Assembly (NCBI GenBank): GCA_022661535.1
Contig: JAKULF010000003.1
Location: 4,526,001-4,590,000 of the forward strand
Direction: 5' to 3'
Source: Eutypa lata
Lineage: Eukaryota > Ascomycota > Sordariomycetes > Xylariales > Diatrypaceae
Length of the DNA stretch: 64,000 nt
The notes below the pieces were generated by a model, which was not told the DNA's origin, made no database searches, and saw nothing but the letters and a program-made list of their open reading frames with translations. Shown in pieces: positions 1-11,303 of this stretch. Every line of letters starts with the position of its first letter. Positions within the stretch are counted from its first letter, which is position 1. Made by a program: the position numbers and the translations under genes.

Positions 1-2343
1 ATCCACTGGATCCCCACGTGGAAAAGTCGGTGTCGCTCATTAGTGCGTTGCTAGCTGACCTTTTGCGAACCATTGAATATTGCGGTTGGTTGGTACATAC
101 TTCGTAGAGAGTGAAGGAAGTCGTTGCCAAGATAACTGAGACTTTTCGATATTTTAACTCGAATAAAAGCTGCTTATTGAATAATTGTGAGCGGTATTCT
201 ATCGTAACTAATATTAACCAATGATTATTCAGATCATTTGGATATTGATTTTGTAAAGAACTTAAATATAAATTGTATTCGGAGAAAATCACACCGTTAA
301 TACTAGCTACTAACTTAGTAAATATGGTGGCTTGTGATTATTTAATAGGGGTCTATAATATCTACGGTATTAAGCTTCTAGACTTTAGGAGGCCCGTCAA
401 GTAGTAGCTAAGTTAGCGCCTCATCGGCATATGAAAGCTGAAGTTCGGGTAGATATGGAATGGCGTGAGATGCTATGGTGTACGTATTTATCAGGTGAAC
501 TTCTTCTTGTGTGGGAGCCGTATCTAATTAACCCATGAAGCGAAGAACTCTATAATGAACTGATAATATTCGAATAGAGAATAAAATATTGGATGCGGTG
601 AGACGTTCGGCGTTGACCCCTGAAGTAGTTCGTTTTTTAGCTCCCGCATAGTCAATGTTGGAATTCCGGATCCCCACCGGGGAAGATTCCACGGATTCGC
701 AAACTCCTGTGGGAACGTCCAGGCGCTCCTTTTAACTAACGATGAGGCTTATTAGTGGACCACCAACATCGAGAGGCTGCATCCACATGTCCAACGACAA
801 GTAGTAATAAACGAGAGTGTCGGACTAGAGTGTTGGAATCATCGCAACTGTTTTGTAAAAGACTCAAGCAAGCAAAACGTTGGCTGCCGCGATTACCGAC
901 GGATGTTCTGTCATATAGGTAGAAAGAAGTCCGCAAGCGTTATCCGGCCGGATATCGCTAGTCATCAATATCTAGGTATACAGCTAGGACGATGACTACA
1001 TGCGACTTCCACCCAGGTACACGTGTTGTAAAGTTTGAAAGTTGTCATGATGAAAGTCAGGTACCTGGAGGTTATAGCAATGCCTCATCCCGGTATAAGG
1101 TGCCTTTATAGAGCATGAGTTGGTAAATATATTGAAACGAGCTGAAGTGGCTGTTGACGGATGATACGATACAGGTCGCCAGCTCATTACTATGCATCAA
1201 ACATTTACCTGCATACCTGCAGTAGCATAGAGATAGTTAGGACGCCACATAGCAATATATATGTCGTCTATACACTTGGGAGGTAGCATTGAAACCTGAT
1301 AGCGTCTGTTTTCTCATTATGATAGGTACAAAGATGACGAGTTATTTACCTTATGTACTTACATACAAACCAGCCACCATAGGACAGACCAAAGGGGTGC
1401 ATACACTCCCGGCAGTAAACTAGAACAACCCAACAAGAGGGTCAACGTTTGCTAGTGCGCGGTTTTGTGAGAAGCAAGTTAGTGGTAAATGAAGATGCCA
1501 TGTACTTTTTTTTCATGGACAGGTAATAAAAGCCGCTCGCCGCTTGTTGTAGGAATTCCCTTTCCACCTCCTCTCTTTAACCCTGTTCTCGACCAATCCT
1601 CTCATATTTGACTCTAAGCTGGTGTGGCATCTCAACCCAGTAAGTTCAAGATCTTCCGTTATCGGTATGTTGATCGACGCAAACTTGAGGTTTGTGGTCT
1701 CATCTTTGCCGCTCTGGCTTGTCTCAACGGCTCTTCACTGGCAGAAATGGGGGCGTTCATCTGTACGCCTTTACCATGTGATAACCATGAGATGAGAATA
1801 GAGCGTTGGTATTGGGCAGGTGGCTGGATGGCAAATGCACGATTGCACATAGATGCAAGAGCAGGCCAAGCATGCAACGGTTACTTTTAGTGTACCTTAA
1901 TACCTAACTGCTAACTAACTAACCATAGTACCTGTAGTAGAAGGAATGTTTGGTCTTCATTACGTCAATTGTGTGTGAGCTAATCCTGGCTAACCACCCC
2001 TCTTCTTGGACAGGCAAAAAGTAGCGTAGGAGTTGAAGCTCCCTAAAATAGACCAATAGGCTGTACCACCAAGCACAAGAGGCCGGCCAAAAAAAAAAGC
2101 TGCAGCAATTGTCGTCACTACCCCGCTATCCCACTCCTCAAGCTCAATTTCCGTCGCGCCATAATAAATATAACTAACACAGTTAACCCGACACTTCTTC
2201 TTCCCCATCTTTGAAATAAGAGCGTCTCCATTCTCCCTACACTCTCCGATACTTGCAAAAGGTCGAGATACGAGCGACTACCCGACTTTCCTTCTACATA
2301 TCACACATCCTCAAACGTTCATCCTTTCACGAAGCATCCCACA
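1..2343. other. Gene-free left flank and UGP1 upstream region
   Basis: No gene is supported here. All open frames are under 90 codons, mutually overlapping and without recognisable domains. The first 700 bases are AT-rich. A CT-rich stretch and scattered pyrimidine runs at about 2190-2340 directly precede the UGP1 start codon and are probably its promoter and 5' UTR. Confidence 0.6.
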
Positions 2344-4638
2344 ATGGCTTCAGCTATCAAGAGTGCCCTGCCTTCTCACCTTAAGGCGACGCTGAACCCC
2401 AGCAGCGCACAAGACGACTCTAATGGAAGGCATCACGGAAAGACTCGATCCCATATGGTGAGTTGAAAGCTCTTTAAAAGAAAAAGAAACCTCCCCCAAA
2501 TTCTATTCTCTTCGGTTTCTCTCGCCTCACTCTGGTGCCCATGCTGTAAAATATAAGCCAATAAGAGATACATACTATCTCTATTAGTCTTGTCGATCCC
2601 ATAACCCCCCCCTTTGTCTACTACTAGCTGGTAGTCTTTCTGTCTGCTTCGAGTTATATGGTTCACAACGATCTCTCAAGGCACGGTGTTTTCCAAATGC
2701 ACCAGACCCTGGGTGTTCCTGAGAAATCAAGTAGTTTTTCAGTATCCTGCTGAAAGCTAGGAGTGCCGAATGGTCGGAGAAGCTATCGTTGCCCCCACAA
2801 CGTCTCGAAATGGGCCATGCCTTAGACCGCTCATCTCCCAAGACCTCCAAGGGGGTGGAGAGCAGTCGCCATCTTTAAGCCCTCCATTTCAAGTTAAATA
2901 TACAAGGTGGCCCTGTTCTACCCCACTGCAAGCTTGGTTTCCTCGTTACTATCACTCTGAAAGCTGCAACTACATACATTCCCACTCTGTCTCTTATATG
3001 ACCCCACCACTCTATCGTTCGTAAATATGCGCATGAAGAAGCTAACGGAAGAAAAGGCATTCGAGAATGCCTCCACGAATGTTGCTGCCGCGCAAATGCG
3101 CAACAACCTTACCGAGCTCGCTGAGACGGTGAAGGACCCAAATGAGAAGAAGGTAAGCAGTTCCGGTGCGAGGTCGCTAAAAAACGATAAAAGCTGACTT
3201 GGGTTGCAAATAGCTGTTCGAGACTGAGATGGACAACTTCTTCACTCTGTTCCGTCGATACCTTAACGACAAGGCTAAGGGAAATGCCGTGTGCGTATGC
3301 CTATTTAATATACTCGACGCAACAAATTGCTAATTATATTGAGGCAGTGACTGGGATCGTATTGCTCCTCCTGCACCGAACCAGGTTGTCGAATACGAGG
3401 ATCTCGCCAACTCGGAGGCTGTTAGCTTCCTCGACAAGCTTGCCGTCTTGAAGCTCAATGGTGGTCTTGGTACCTCCATGGGCTGCGTCGGCCCCAAGTC
3501 GGTTATCGAAGTCCGTGACGGCATGTCTTTTCTCGACATGTCCGTTCGTCAGATCGAGTACTTGAACCGAACTTACAGCAAGAACGTTCCCTTCATCCTC
3601 ATGAACTCTTTCAACACGAACGACGATACTGCCGCCATTATCAAGAAGTATGAGGGCCACAATGTTGATATCCTCACTTTCAACCAGTCTCGGTATCCCA
3701 GAATCTACAAGGACTCTCTTCTGCCCGTCCCTAAGGGCTTCGATTCCGCCATCAACGAGTGGTACCCTCCCGGACACGGTGACGTATTCGAGTCGCTTTA
3801 CAACTCCGGCGTCCTTGATAAACTTATTGAGCGAGGCATCGAATACATCTTCCTGTCTAACGTCGACAACCTGGGTGCTGTGGTTGATCTACGCATCCTC
3901 CAGCATATGGCCGAGACCGATGCCGAGTACATCATGGAGTTGACAAACAAGACCAAGGCTGATGTCAAGGGTGGTACCATCATTGACTATGAGGGTTCCG
4001 TCCGCCTACTCGAAATCGCTCAGGTTCCCAAGGAGCATGTGAACGAATTTAAGTCGATCAAGAAGTTTAAGTATTTCAACACCAACAACATCTGGATGAA
4101 TGTCAAGGCTATCAAGCGCGTTGTTGAGAACGATGAACTCGAGATGGAGATTATCCCCAACGGCAAGTCTATTCCTGGCGACAAGAAGGGGGAGTCCGAC
4201 ATCTCTATCCTCCAGCTCGAGACGGCCGTCGGTGCTGCTATTCGCCATTTCCACAATGCACACGGTGTCAACGTACCCCGTCGTCGCTTCTTGCCCGTGA
4301 AGACGTGCTCTGATCTTATGCTGGTCAAGTCCGACCTGTACACTGTCAAGCACGGCCAGCTCCAGATGAGCTCCAGCCGCTTTGGAGATGCTCCTCTCAT
4401 CAAGCTCGGTAGCGACTTCAAGAAGGTTTCGGATTTCACGAAGCGCATTCCTTCTATTCCTAAGATCATTGAGTTAGATCACCTCACCATCACAGGCAAT
4501 GTGACGTTACACCGCGGCGTCACACTGAAGGGAACTGTCATCATCGTAGCAACCGAGGGTTCCACGATCGACATCCCTCCGGGATCGATTCTGGAGAATG
4601 TCGTCGTTCAGGGTAGCTTGCGTCTGTTGGAACACTAG
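2344..4638 (+). CDS. ugp1: UTP-glucose-1-phosphate uridylyltransferase (UDP-glucose pyrophosphorylase)
   Basis: This cytosolic enzyme makes UDP-glucose from UTP and glucose-1-phosphate, feeding glycogen, trehalose and beta-glucan synthesis. Four exons are inferred: 2344-2457, 3057-3152, 3214-3290 and 3348-4638, giving 525 aa, the usual fungal length. The first exon encodes [14 protein letters not shown], the usual N-terminus of this family, and joins in phase 0 to AFENASTN after a 599-nt intron with a CTAAC branch point. The nucleotide-binding loop [11 protein letters not shown] lies at about residues 132-142. The protein ends in the hexapeptide-like beta-helix and the conserved LLEH tail. 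The sequence is intact and strongly conserved. The first intron is unusually long, and its last 30 bases keep an in-frame ATG at 3027 that could start an alternative form. Confidence 0.95.
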
Positions 4639-5659
4639 ATCGTCCCCTGTTACCGTGTCGGGTCTCTTCTGTGTCCCCTTTTGGTCATAACGGCGTTTCT
4701 CCAACACACTTATGATACGTATTCATCAGCAGGTATATGCTTCCGAACCATTAGAGGTGGATTTAGTGGTGTGCAGTAATGGGCGTGCGTAAACGCTGAA
4801 CAGTTCGTAGAGACGCAATAGCAAACATAAATAATATTACGAATACAGTATACACATAGAAAACTACAGACCTTGGGAATCGCCCAAATATATGATTCGA
4901 ACAGATAAAGTTCAATTTACGTGGTAAAGTAGAAGCTCAGACGGGCCACGTCTAGGTAGGAAGTACGCGTGCATCGGGATTTATGCAAGTAGCCCGAGGT
5001 AGCTTACGAAACCTATGCCGAAGATGCCGTGTAGGCTTTTGTATCTATCTACTCCAGCATCAATTATTACTAATGTTAAACCATGGCCCATCATGAGCGG
5101 GAGGGAAAGAGGAGAGAATGAGGGAAAACACGATCTTTCCGTGTACCAATTTAATCCAGATGGGTCTATTCCCCCTATATTTCTACGACCTACACTATGA
5201 CGACGACGGCAGTGTTTCCCGACAATGTCTACCCCATTCCTTGCAAGCATCTTACATAGTTCAACTCGTAGTGCTTAAATACCCAGCACCTAGGTACATA
5301 CATAGGTTATAAGGAAGATGGATGATAGCTGCCCGTCTATCTATAATTGTGTTCAGAACGACGATGTCTTAAGAGTGAGTGGGGTGAAAATTGCTTTTCA
5401 TACTCATGATATCTACGGAGGTAACTAGCTAACTAGCTGCGAGATATGTATGTGGCTGGCTGGCTGGCCGGCCTCCTTTTTCTTCTTTTTTAGCAAAGCA
5501 TTTAACAGATAACTAGGTAACCACCCAAGCTCTACCGAACGTGGGAGCCTACATGTAGTCATGTTAAAATACACCGTCAGATTGACAGACAGATAGGCAG
5601 GCAGGCCAGGCTCATGTCTTTTGCAAGCTCCGTCTCACTCGGTAGATGTCAAGGCGACT

Positions 5660-5694
<35 letters not shown>

Positions 5695-6104
5695 CCTTGG
5701 TAGAACGAATGTCCACCATGCCTAGGTACCTATCCCGTCAGCCCATATGGCTACACTCGACAGTATACCTCATACATGATCTATTGAACTTGGCGGACAT
5801 TCCCCATGGGCGATTCGTTTTTTAATAAAACCCATTCCTCTACTTGTCCTGTTTGCTTGTATGCTTATCCATCTACGCACTTCTTCTTCCCTTCCTTGCC
5901 CGCCGCTTGCCTTGTTCACTCGCTCGTAAAAAGATAATAGTAACCGCCATCCCTACATACCTCTCCGTCTGCTTGCTTGCATGCGTGGGCTAGAAACAAA
6001 CGCCCAGCAGCCACGTAGCAAGTGATGTATGCATACATGCATGTATATGGGTATGTTTACAAGTATATACAAGTGCACAGCCCCAAGCAATACATACCGA
6101 TGTT
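4639..6104. other. Intergenic region between UGP1 and the ING gene
   Basis: No gene is seen. The region holds the UGP1 3' UTR, a CT dinucleotide run at 5664-5691, and TAGGTA- and GGCTGGCTGG-type short repeats. The two flanking genes converge here. Confidence 0.6.
5664..5691 (+). repeat. (CT)n microsatellite
   Basis: About fourteen uninterrupted CT units lie in the 3' intergenic region shared by UGP1 and the ING gene. Confidence 0.9.
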
Positions 6105-7592
6105 TCACTTGTTCTTCTTGCGCATGCTCTCGCTACACGAAGGGCAGAACCAGCGACCCTCGGGCTCGGACTTGAGACCGACGCAGTTCCAGTGGAACCA
6201 CTCGTAGGGGCAAGCCGGGTTGTCACAAGCCACCATGTCGCCGTACGACACGTGCTGGCACAGACAATACTTCTTGCCCTCCTCGTCCTCCTCTTCGTCG
6301 TTGTCCGACACCCCGGAGCCCGTCACCGACGCATCGTTATCTTCGTCGTCATCCGCCGGATCCGCCATCGACTCGTCGCCGTCGGCATCTTTCGTCGTGG
6401 CAGCCCCGCTGGCGCTCCTGCTCTCGCCGTGGTGATGATGACTGCTACTCTGGCTATGGCTGTGGCTGTGGCTATGGCTGTGACTATGACTATGGTGGTG
6501 GTGGTGGCCGCCGGCGGAGTGCGGTACCGGGGTCCCACTTCCACTGCCGGCGCGCGAGGCCGACCGACCGCCCCGTGACGACGGGAGCGAATCGGCGTCC
6601 GAGAGCTCGCTTTCCGCCGTTGACGCAGGCGAGCCCTTCGAGGTCCCGGCTCGCTTTACGCGGGAGAGGGTCGATTTCGACGGCGGCTTCTTACGCGCGA
6701 CGCCGGCGCTTGGCGTACCCTTTCGTCCCGTGCCTGGTCCTGAGCCGCCTTTCGTGCTACCTCGTGGTCCGGCGCTGCCCGCTCTTCCCGACGCGCCAGG
6801 TGTGCCCGCCTTAGGGGTGCCGGGGCCGAGGGAGGAATGGCGTGCAAGACCACTCGATGCCGCAGGTACGCTGCCTAGGCCTAGACTCGCCCGTGGTCCC
6901 CTCTTAGGGCCCACGTTGCCTCCAGGCCCGGCAGAAGACTCGCGCTGGTTTCGGTTGAGAAGCATGCTTGCGGCTGGGCTAGCGGGAGCTGAACTTGAAT
7001 GTTGCCCTTGTAATGAGGTAGTCCGGACGTGGAGATTACCCCTCGGTCCCGACGGTGTGGCATTATTGGTGATGGGGTTGAGCGGTGAATTCGCGACAGA
7101 TTGCACCCTTAAGGGAACGTTGCTGTTATTAGCAGCACTGGGTCGCAATAAGGAGGGCATCTCGTCAGGATCGGTGAAGCCTGGCTCGCCTCGGTCGTAG
7201 AGCTGCTTGATTTGGATATCTAGGTGGCGCAAATGCTTGTCGTAGAGCGATCTCATCTTGTCTGCCAGAGCGATCTTTTCGTTGGCAAGCTTATCGGCGC
7301 GTGTAAAGGTTTCGCGGATTACTTCTCGTAGCTGAGCCTCGCGCGGATTAGGCTGATGGCTCCCGTGGAGGCGAATCCAGCGCTGGATCTTGACGTCGTT
7401 CTCTTCAATGGTCTTGACGCATTCGTTGAAGGCGCGGTCTCTGTCTGCGATCTCATCTTGCATGAAGCGGATCTCTTCGGGGAGGTTCTGGGTGCGGTGA
7501 ATCCAGTCGTCGAGGATCACGGCGGGATCTTGCGCCTCGACCGACGGCGCCATCTTCTTGACGAAGTCTATAGAGAGATCGTCTCTAGGCAT
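6105..7592 (-). CDS. ING-family PHD-finger chromatin reader (Yng2/Yng1-like)
   Basis: A single exon encodes 495 aa. The N-terminal ING domain (about residues 1-115, with [20 protein letters not shown]) is helical and in this family anchors the protein to a histone acetyltransferase or deacetylase complex. The C-terminal PHD finger (about 442-490, C4HC3 pattern beginning [10 protein letters not shown] and ending FCPSC) is of the type that reads H3K4me3. The linker is low complexity, rich in Ser, Gly, Pro and Lys, with an alternating His/Ser tract at about 6430-6515 followed by an acidic stretch. The PHD wording [15 protein letters not shown] is closer to the Yng1/Yng2 (NuA3/NuA4) branch than to Pho23, but the paralogue is not certain. 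It is divergent from the Hos2-type deacetylase 1.5 kb away. The start at 7592 gives the complete ING domain. Confidence 0.88.
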   Translation of the reverse strand: MPRDDLSIDFVKKMAPSVEAQDPAVILDDWIHRTQNLPEEIRFMQDEIADRDRAFNECVKTIEENDVKIQRWIRLHGSHQPNPREAQLREVIRETFTRADKLANEKIALADKMRSLYDKHLRHLDIQIKQLYDRGEPGFTDPDEMPSLLRPSAANNSNVPLRVQSVANSPLNPITNNATPSGPRGNLHVRTTSLQGQHSSSAPASPAASMLLNRNQRESSAGPGGNVGPKRGPRASLGLGSVPAASSGLARHSSLGPGTPKAGTPGASGRAGSAGPRGSTKGGSGPGTGRKGTPSAGVARKKPPSKSTLSRVKRAGTSKGSPASTAESELSDADSLPSSRGGRSASRAGSGSGTPVPHSAGGHHHHHSHSHSHSHSHSHSQSSSHHHHGESRSASGAATTKDADGDESMADPADDDEDNDASVTGSGVSDNDEEEDEEGKKYCLCQHVSYGDMVACDNPACPYEWFHWNCVGLKSEPEGRWFCPSCSESMRKKNK

Positions 7593-9107
7593 GGTTGTTA
7601 ACCCGACCCTCTACGCGGGGTGTGCGTGCCAAAAGGGTAGACAGATGCGTGCTTGCGGGCGTGCGTGCGTACGTGCTACTGGTAAAATGGTAGAAATGAC
7701 GGATGATGGGACGTGGAACGATATGTGAAACGGGAAGGCAAGGCAAAACAATCCCGTCTATATATACTCTCTTGCTTCTTTTCCTTTTACTATTCTGGCA
7801 ACTTTCGCACTAGGATGCCCTTTGGGAAGACGGCACAACAGGACACAATAGAAAATATAGAATACCACGACGACGAAGTTGAGTAGAAAGCATGGCAAAA
7901 CCAAGACAAAATCAGAGTCGCATATGACAGAGAATGGGAAGTGGGTAGGTAGGCAGGTATAATATGCTTTACGTATATGAGCTTTCGGCTCACCTTCCTG
8001 ATCCCCGAGTCAGAAGGTATAAAAGGTAATAGAAGTATCTCTTCGTGTAAGTACTTCCATTACAGTTCATACATGATTTCCAATTCACTTGGGTGCGTCG
8101 GGTAAGACGGGTACGTAACTGTAACTAGATTTTATTAGGTAGACGTTTAAGAGAGAGAAAAAAGGATTTTGGGCGAAAATAAACGAAGTTGCTGCAGGTC
8201 TATTTTGAGGTGGGGTCGAATGTCTCCCAGCGCGATCGGGAGGGACGCGTAAATTGACGGGATGGAGTGATGAGTGGGTGAATGTAACTGGGGAAATTAA
8301 TGGTGGAATTTGTAAAGGTCAGAGAAACATTAAAAAACACTTCAAATCTTCCAATCCCTTCTCATTGTGTCATTTGTGGCACTTTCCCACTAACGATTAT
8401 TGTCCGCCACATTTCCCTGTCCCTGTAGTTACTTGGTACTTGATCTATCATTAATCCCAAATCATCTTAGCTTATCTCCCCCAGGCTTAATCTAGGATAG
8501 CTGCAGTACATGCATACATCCATATATACATACATATAGACTCACTTATGGATTAGCGTCAAGTCTCTAGTTAGTTAGTGGCTGGTGGCACTTTTACCTA
8601 CATCTTCAAATTCTAGGCCGAACCTCGAATCTTCAACTTCGAGATTTATCTTCATGTCTTGATATTCAAATTCCATCATTACATACATTACGACGGCTGT
8701 TTCATGTCTTTCAATAAATAGTTGCCAAAGTTGTCTTACTTCGCTCCTACACACCATAGGCAGTCAAGTACGTCGTCCATCTCTGTTAAGCTAGAAAACG
8801 CGGCTAGAAGCTCCTAGATCAGAGAGGCCAAGTCAAAGCTTATTCAGCGGCCGTATTGTTTTCTTTTTCCTTCTTTCCTTTGGGATCACCCCCAAACCCT
8901 AGAAAATTTTCAGTTCGGTATACCAGTTCAATTTCCCAAGACGAATAATCGTTATATCTCGCCTTGAATTGCAACTTTCAAAACGTCAATATTGCACTAG
9001 GAAGCAATAAAGGACATACGCTCGGATCGACCTGAGTTACTGCCAGTGCCGGTTCCGGTTCGCATCACCACCCGGTGTCTCGGCTCCGGTTGGGCTCCGT
9101 ACCCACG
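7593..9107. promoter_or_regulatory. Shared divergent promoter region of the ING and HOS2 genes
   Basis: No gene is seen in these 1.5 kb. Both neighbours start outward from here, so it holds both promoters. It includes GT/GC-rich GTGCGTGCG repeats close to the ING start and TA-rich segments near 7755 and 8520. No specific factor site is claimed. Confidence 0.5.
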
Positions 9108-10604
9108 ATGGAGATCGATCCGGCGAACCCGTACCGGTTCCGCCTGCCAAAGCCCAACTACCTTCCCCACAACGTAGATGCTGATCAACCAGTCACTAAA
9201 GACTACAAGCCTTTAGATCGCCCGACTGACCTTGAGAACGCTGCTTATCTTAACAAAGTCAAGCGCGCTGCTCATGATTATGGCATCACAAAGCCTAAGG
9301 GTTATAATGTCTCATTCCATTATAATCCTGAAATGGAGAGGCACCACTTCGGTCAGACCCACCCTATGAAGCCCTGGCGCTTGACTCTGACTAAGAGCCT
9401 GGTTACTTCATATGGCATGAACTTTGCCATGGACAACTATACCGCCCGCGCTGCTACCCACGAGGAACTCACAAACTTCCACACGAAAGATTACGTCGAC
9501 TTCTTAGCCACGGTTGCGCCTCAACCCACTCCACTAGATGTTGACAATCCTCAAGCTGAGATTAAGTTCAACCTGGGTGGTAGTGACTGCCCTTTATTCG
9601 AAGGCTTGTACGATTATTGTTCCTTGTCAGCAGGAGGCTCACTAGATGCTGCGAGGAAAATTTGTTCAAACCAATCTGACATCGCCATCACTTGGGGGGG
9701 AGGCTTACATCACGCGAAGCGGTATGAGGCTTCCGGGTTTTGTTATATCAACGATATTGTCCTTGCTATTCTGCAACTCCTGAGAGTATATCCGCGTGTC
9801 CTCTATGTCGACATCGATGTTCACCATGGCGATGGTGTCGAAGAGGCTTTCTTCTCCACAGATCGCGTCATGACGTGTTCTTTCCACAAATATGATCCGT
9901 TCAACTTCTTTCCCGGCACTGGAGCCTTGGATGACAATGGGCCGAAGAGTGAGCACAATCCAGGGGCCCATCACGCCATTAATGTTCCATTGAATGATGG
10001 TATCACCGACGAGCAATACGAGTGGTTGTTTCAGACAATCATCACCAAGATTATCGAAAAATTCAGGCCTAGCGCGATTGCGTTACAATGCGGCGCCGAC
10101 TCTCTCGCCGGAGACAGGTTGGGTAAGTTCAACCTCCTGGTTGAGGGCCACGCATCGTGTGTCGAGTTCTGCAAGAAACTCGGCATCCCCTTGATCATGT
10201 TTGGTGGAGGTGGTTACACGCCTCGAAATGTTGCGCGGGCCTGGGCGTACGAGACGGCAATAGCAATTGGTCAACACAAGAACATCCCCACAGAACTCCC
10301 GGCTCACACCCCCTGGCGTGAGCGATTCCGCCAGGACACGCTGCTACCATCTCTAGCGCAAATTCTGGGAGAACCTCGACAGAATCGAAATACTCCGAAG
10401 AAATTGCAAGAAATAATACACCACGTCACCGAGCAGCTTAGATTTGTGGGTGCCGCACCTAGCGTCCAGTATTCGGTGATACCGCCTGATTTGGGACCCA
10501 TAAGGGACGATGTCGAAGAACGACTGAAGGAAGAGTTCGATGAGAGGGATGAGAATGGTCGAAAGCTTCGTGAGGAAGGGCTTGGAGATCGCATGGAACA
10601 CTAA
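9108..10604 (+). CDS. hos2: Class I histone deacetylase, Hos2 type
   Basis: A single exon encodes 498 aa. It removes acetyl groups from histone lysines; Hos2 orthologues work in the Set3 complex. Catalytic features are visible: GGGLHHAKR with the His dyad at about residues 201-202, DIDVHHGDG with zinc ligands D235 and H239 region, CGADSLAGDRLG, and GGGGYTPRN near the C-terminal part of the fold. The ATG at 9108 (MEIDPANPYRF) is chosen because the frame upstream only offers GTG. The sequence from RFRLPKPNYLP onward matches the Hos2 branch rather than Rpd3, and the long acidic Rpd3 tail is absent. The gene ends with a charged EFDERDENGRK segment. It is complete. Confidence 0.92.
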   Translation: MEIDPANPYRFRLPKPNYLPHNVDADQPVTKDYKPLDRPTDLENAAYLNKVKRAAHDYGITKPKGYNVSFHYNPEMERHHFGQTHPMKPWRLTLTKSLVTSYGMNFAMDNYTARAATHEELTNFHTKDYVDFLATVAPQPTPLDVDNPQAEIKFNLGGSDCPLFEGLYDYCSLSAGGSLDAARKICSNQSDIAITWGGGLHHAKRYEASGFCYINDIVLAILQLLRVYPRVLYVDIDVHHGDGVEEAFFSTDRVMTCSFHKYDPFNFFPGTGALDDNGPKSEHNPGAHHAINVPLNDGITDEQYEWLFQTIITKIIEKFRPSAIALQCGADSLAGDRLGKFNLLVEGHASCVEFCKKLGIPLIMFGGGGYTPRNVARAWAYETAIAIGQHKNIPTELPAHTPWRERFRQDTLLPSLAQILGEPRQNRNTPKKLQEIIHHVTEQLRFVGAAPSVQYSVIPPDLGPIRDDVEERLKEEFDERDENGRKLREEGLGDRMEH

Positions 10605-11303
10605 GCTAAACCGCGGGCAAGCCTAAGTGCTAACGAAACGAGCACAGATGTGCAGTATTGTATAAATGTACATTCTTGTTTGAAGGACGCCTTCCTAAGT
10701 GAGCACCATCATGTATAAGCTAGGCCAATTCATACCCTGTAATAACTGATAACAAACCCAAATGCTTATAATTATCGGATAAAAACAAAGGTAGGTTAAA
10801 CACCCAGCTTGTATATATAGCTACTAAGGGCTCTTATACGAGCTTCAAACAATCGCCTAAGTCCGTAATTAAGGAGAGGACCATAGTAAATCTCACAGGA
10901 AGGTAGTGCTAATTAAAATACGTTGGCAGAGTTAAATACTCCTGCCTTATCTATAGACTTTGCAGGAGGTGTTATGGTAGTACTTAGGAAGTATACCCCA
11001 TTTCAACGTCCAACAGGAAATATCTTTAATCATGCCCCCTTCTTGGCTTAAATATGAAACGCTTAATATTTTGCACAAGTGAACATATCATCAGTCATTA
11101 AACGCTTATAAAGGATCACGACGATATGGCTAGAGTTAATCCCTTGTTCAGACTCGCTCTTTCGCTTCCCAGCTAATTAGACCGAACATTGTGCCCAGTC
11201 ACTCGATATACTATTCGAGTCCACCCTTCCAAGATGTAGGGAATGAGTCTGTCTATATCAAGGGATATATGGCGGCAAGAACCCTTAAATGCTACGGCTA
11301 ACT
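10605..11303. other. Intergenic region between convergent HOS2 and FolB-domain genes
   Basis: Nothing gene-like is seen in this AT-rich 700 bp. It contains the 3' ends of the two convergent genes. Confidence 0.6.

Noticed and set aside
3027..3056. ATG at 3027 as the main UGP1 start
   Set aside because: The exon at 2344-2457 encodes the canonical family N-terminus and splices in phase, so 3027 is at most alternative.
9075..9107. Upstream extension of HOS2
   Set aside because: It begins with GTG and adds residues unlike the family; the ATG at 9108 is better.
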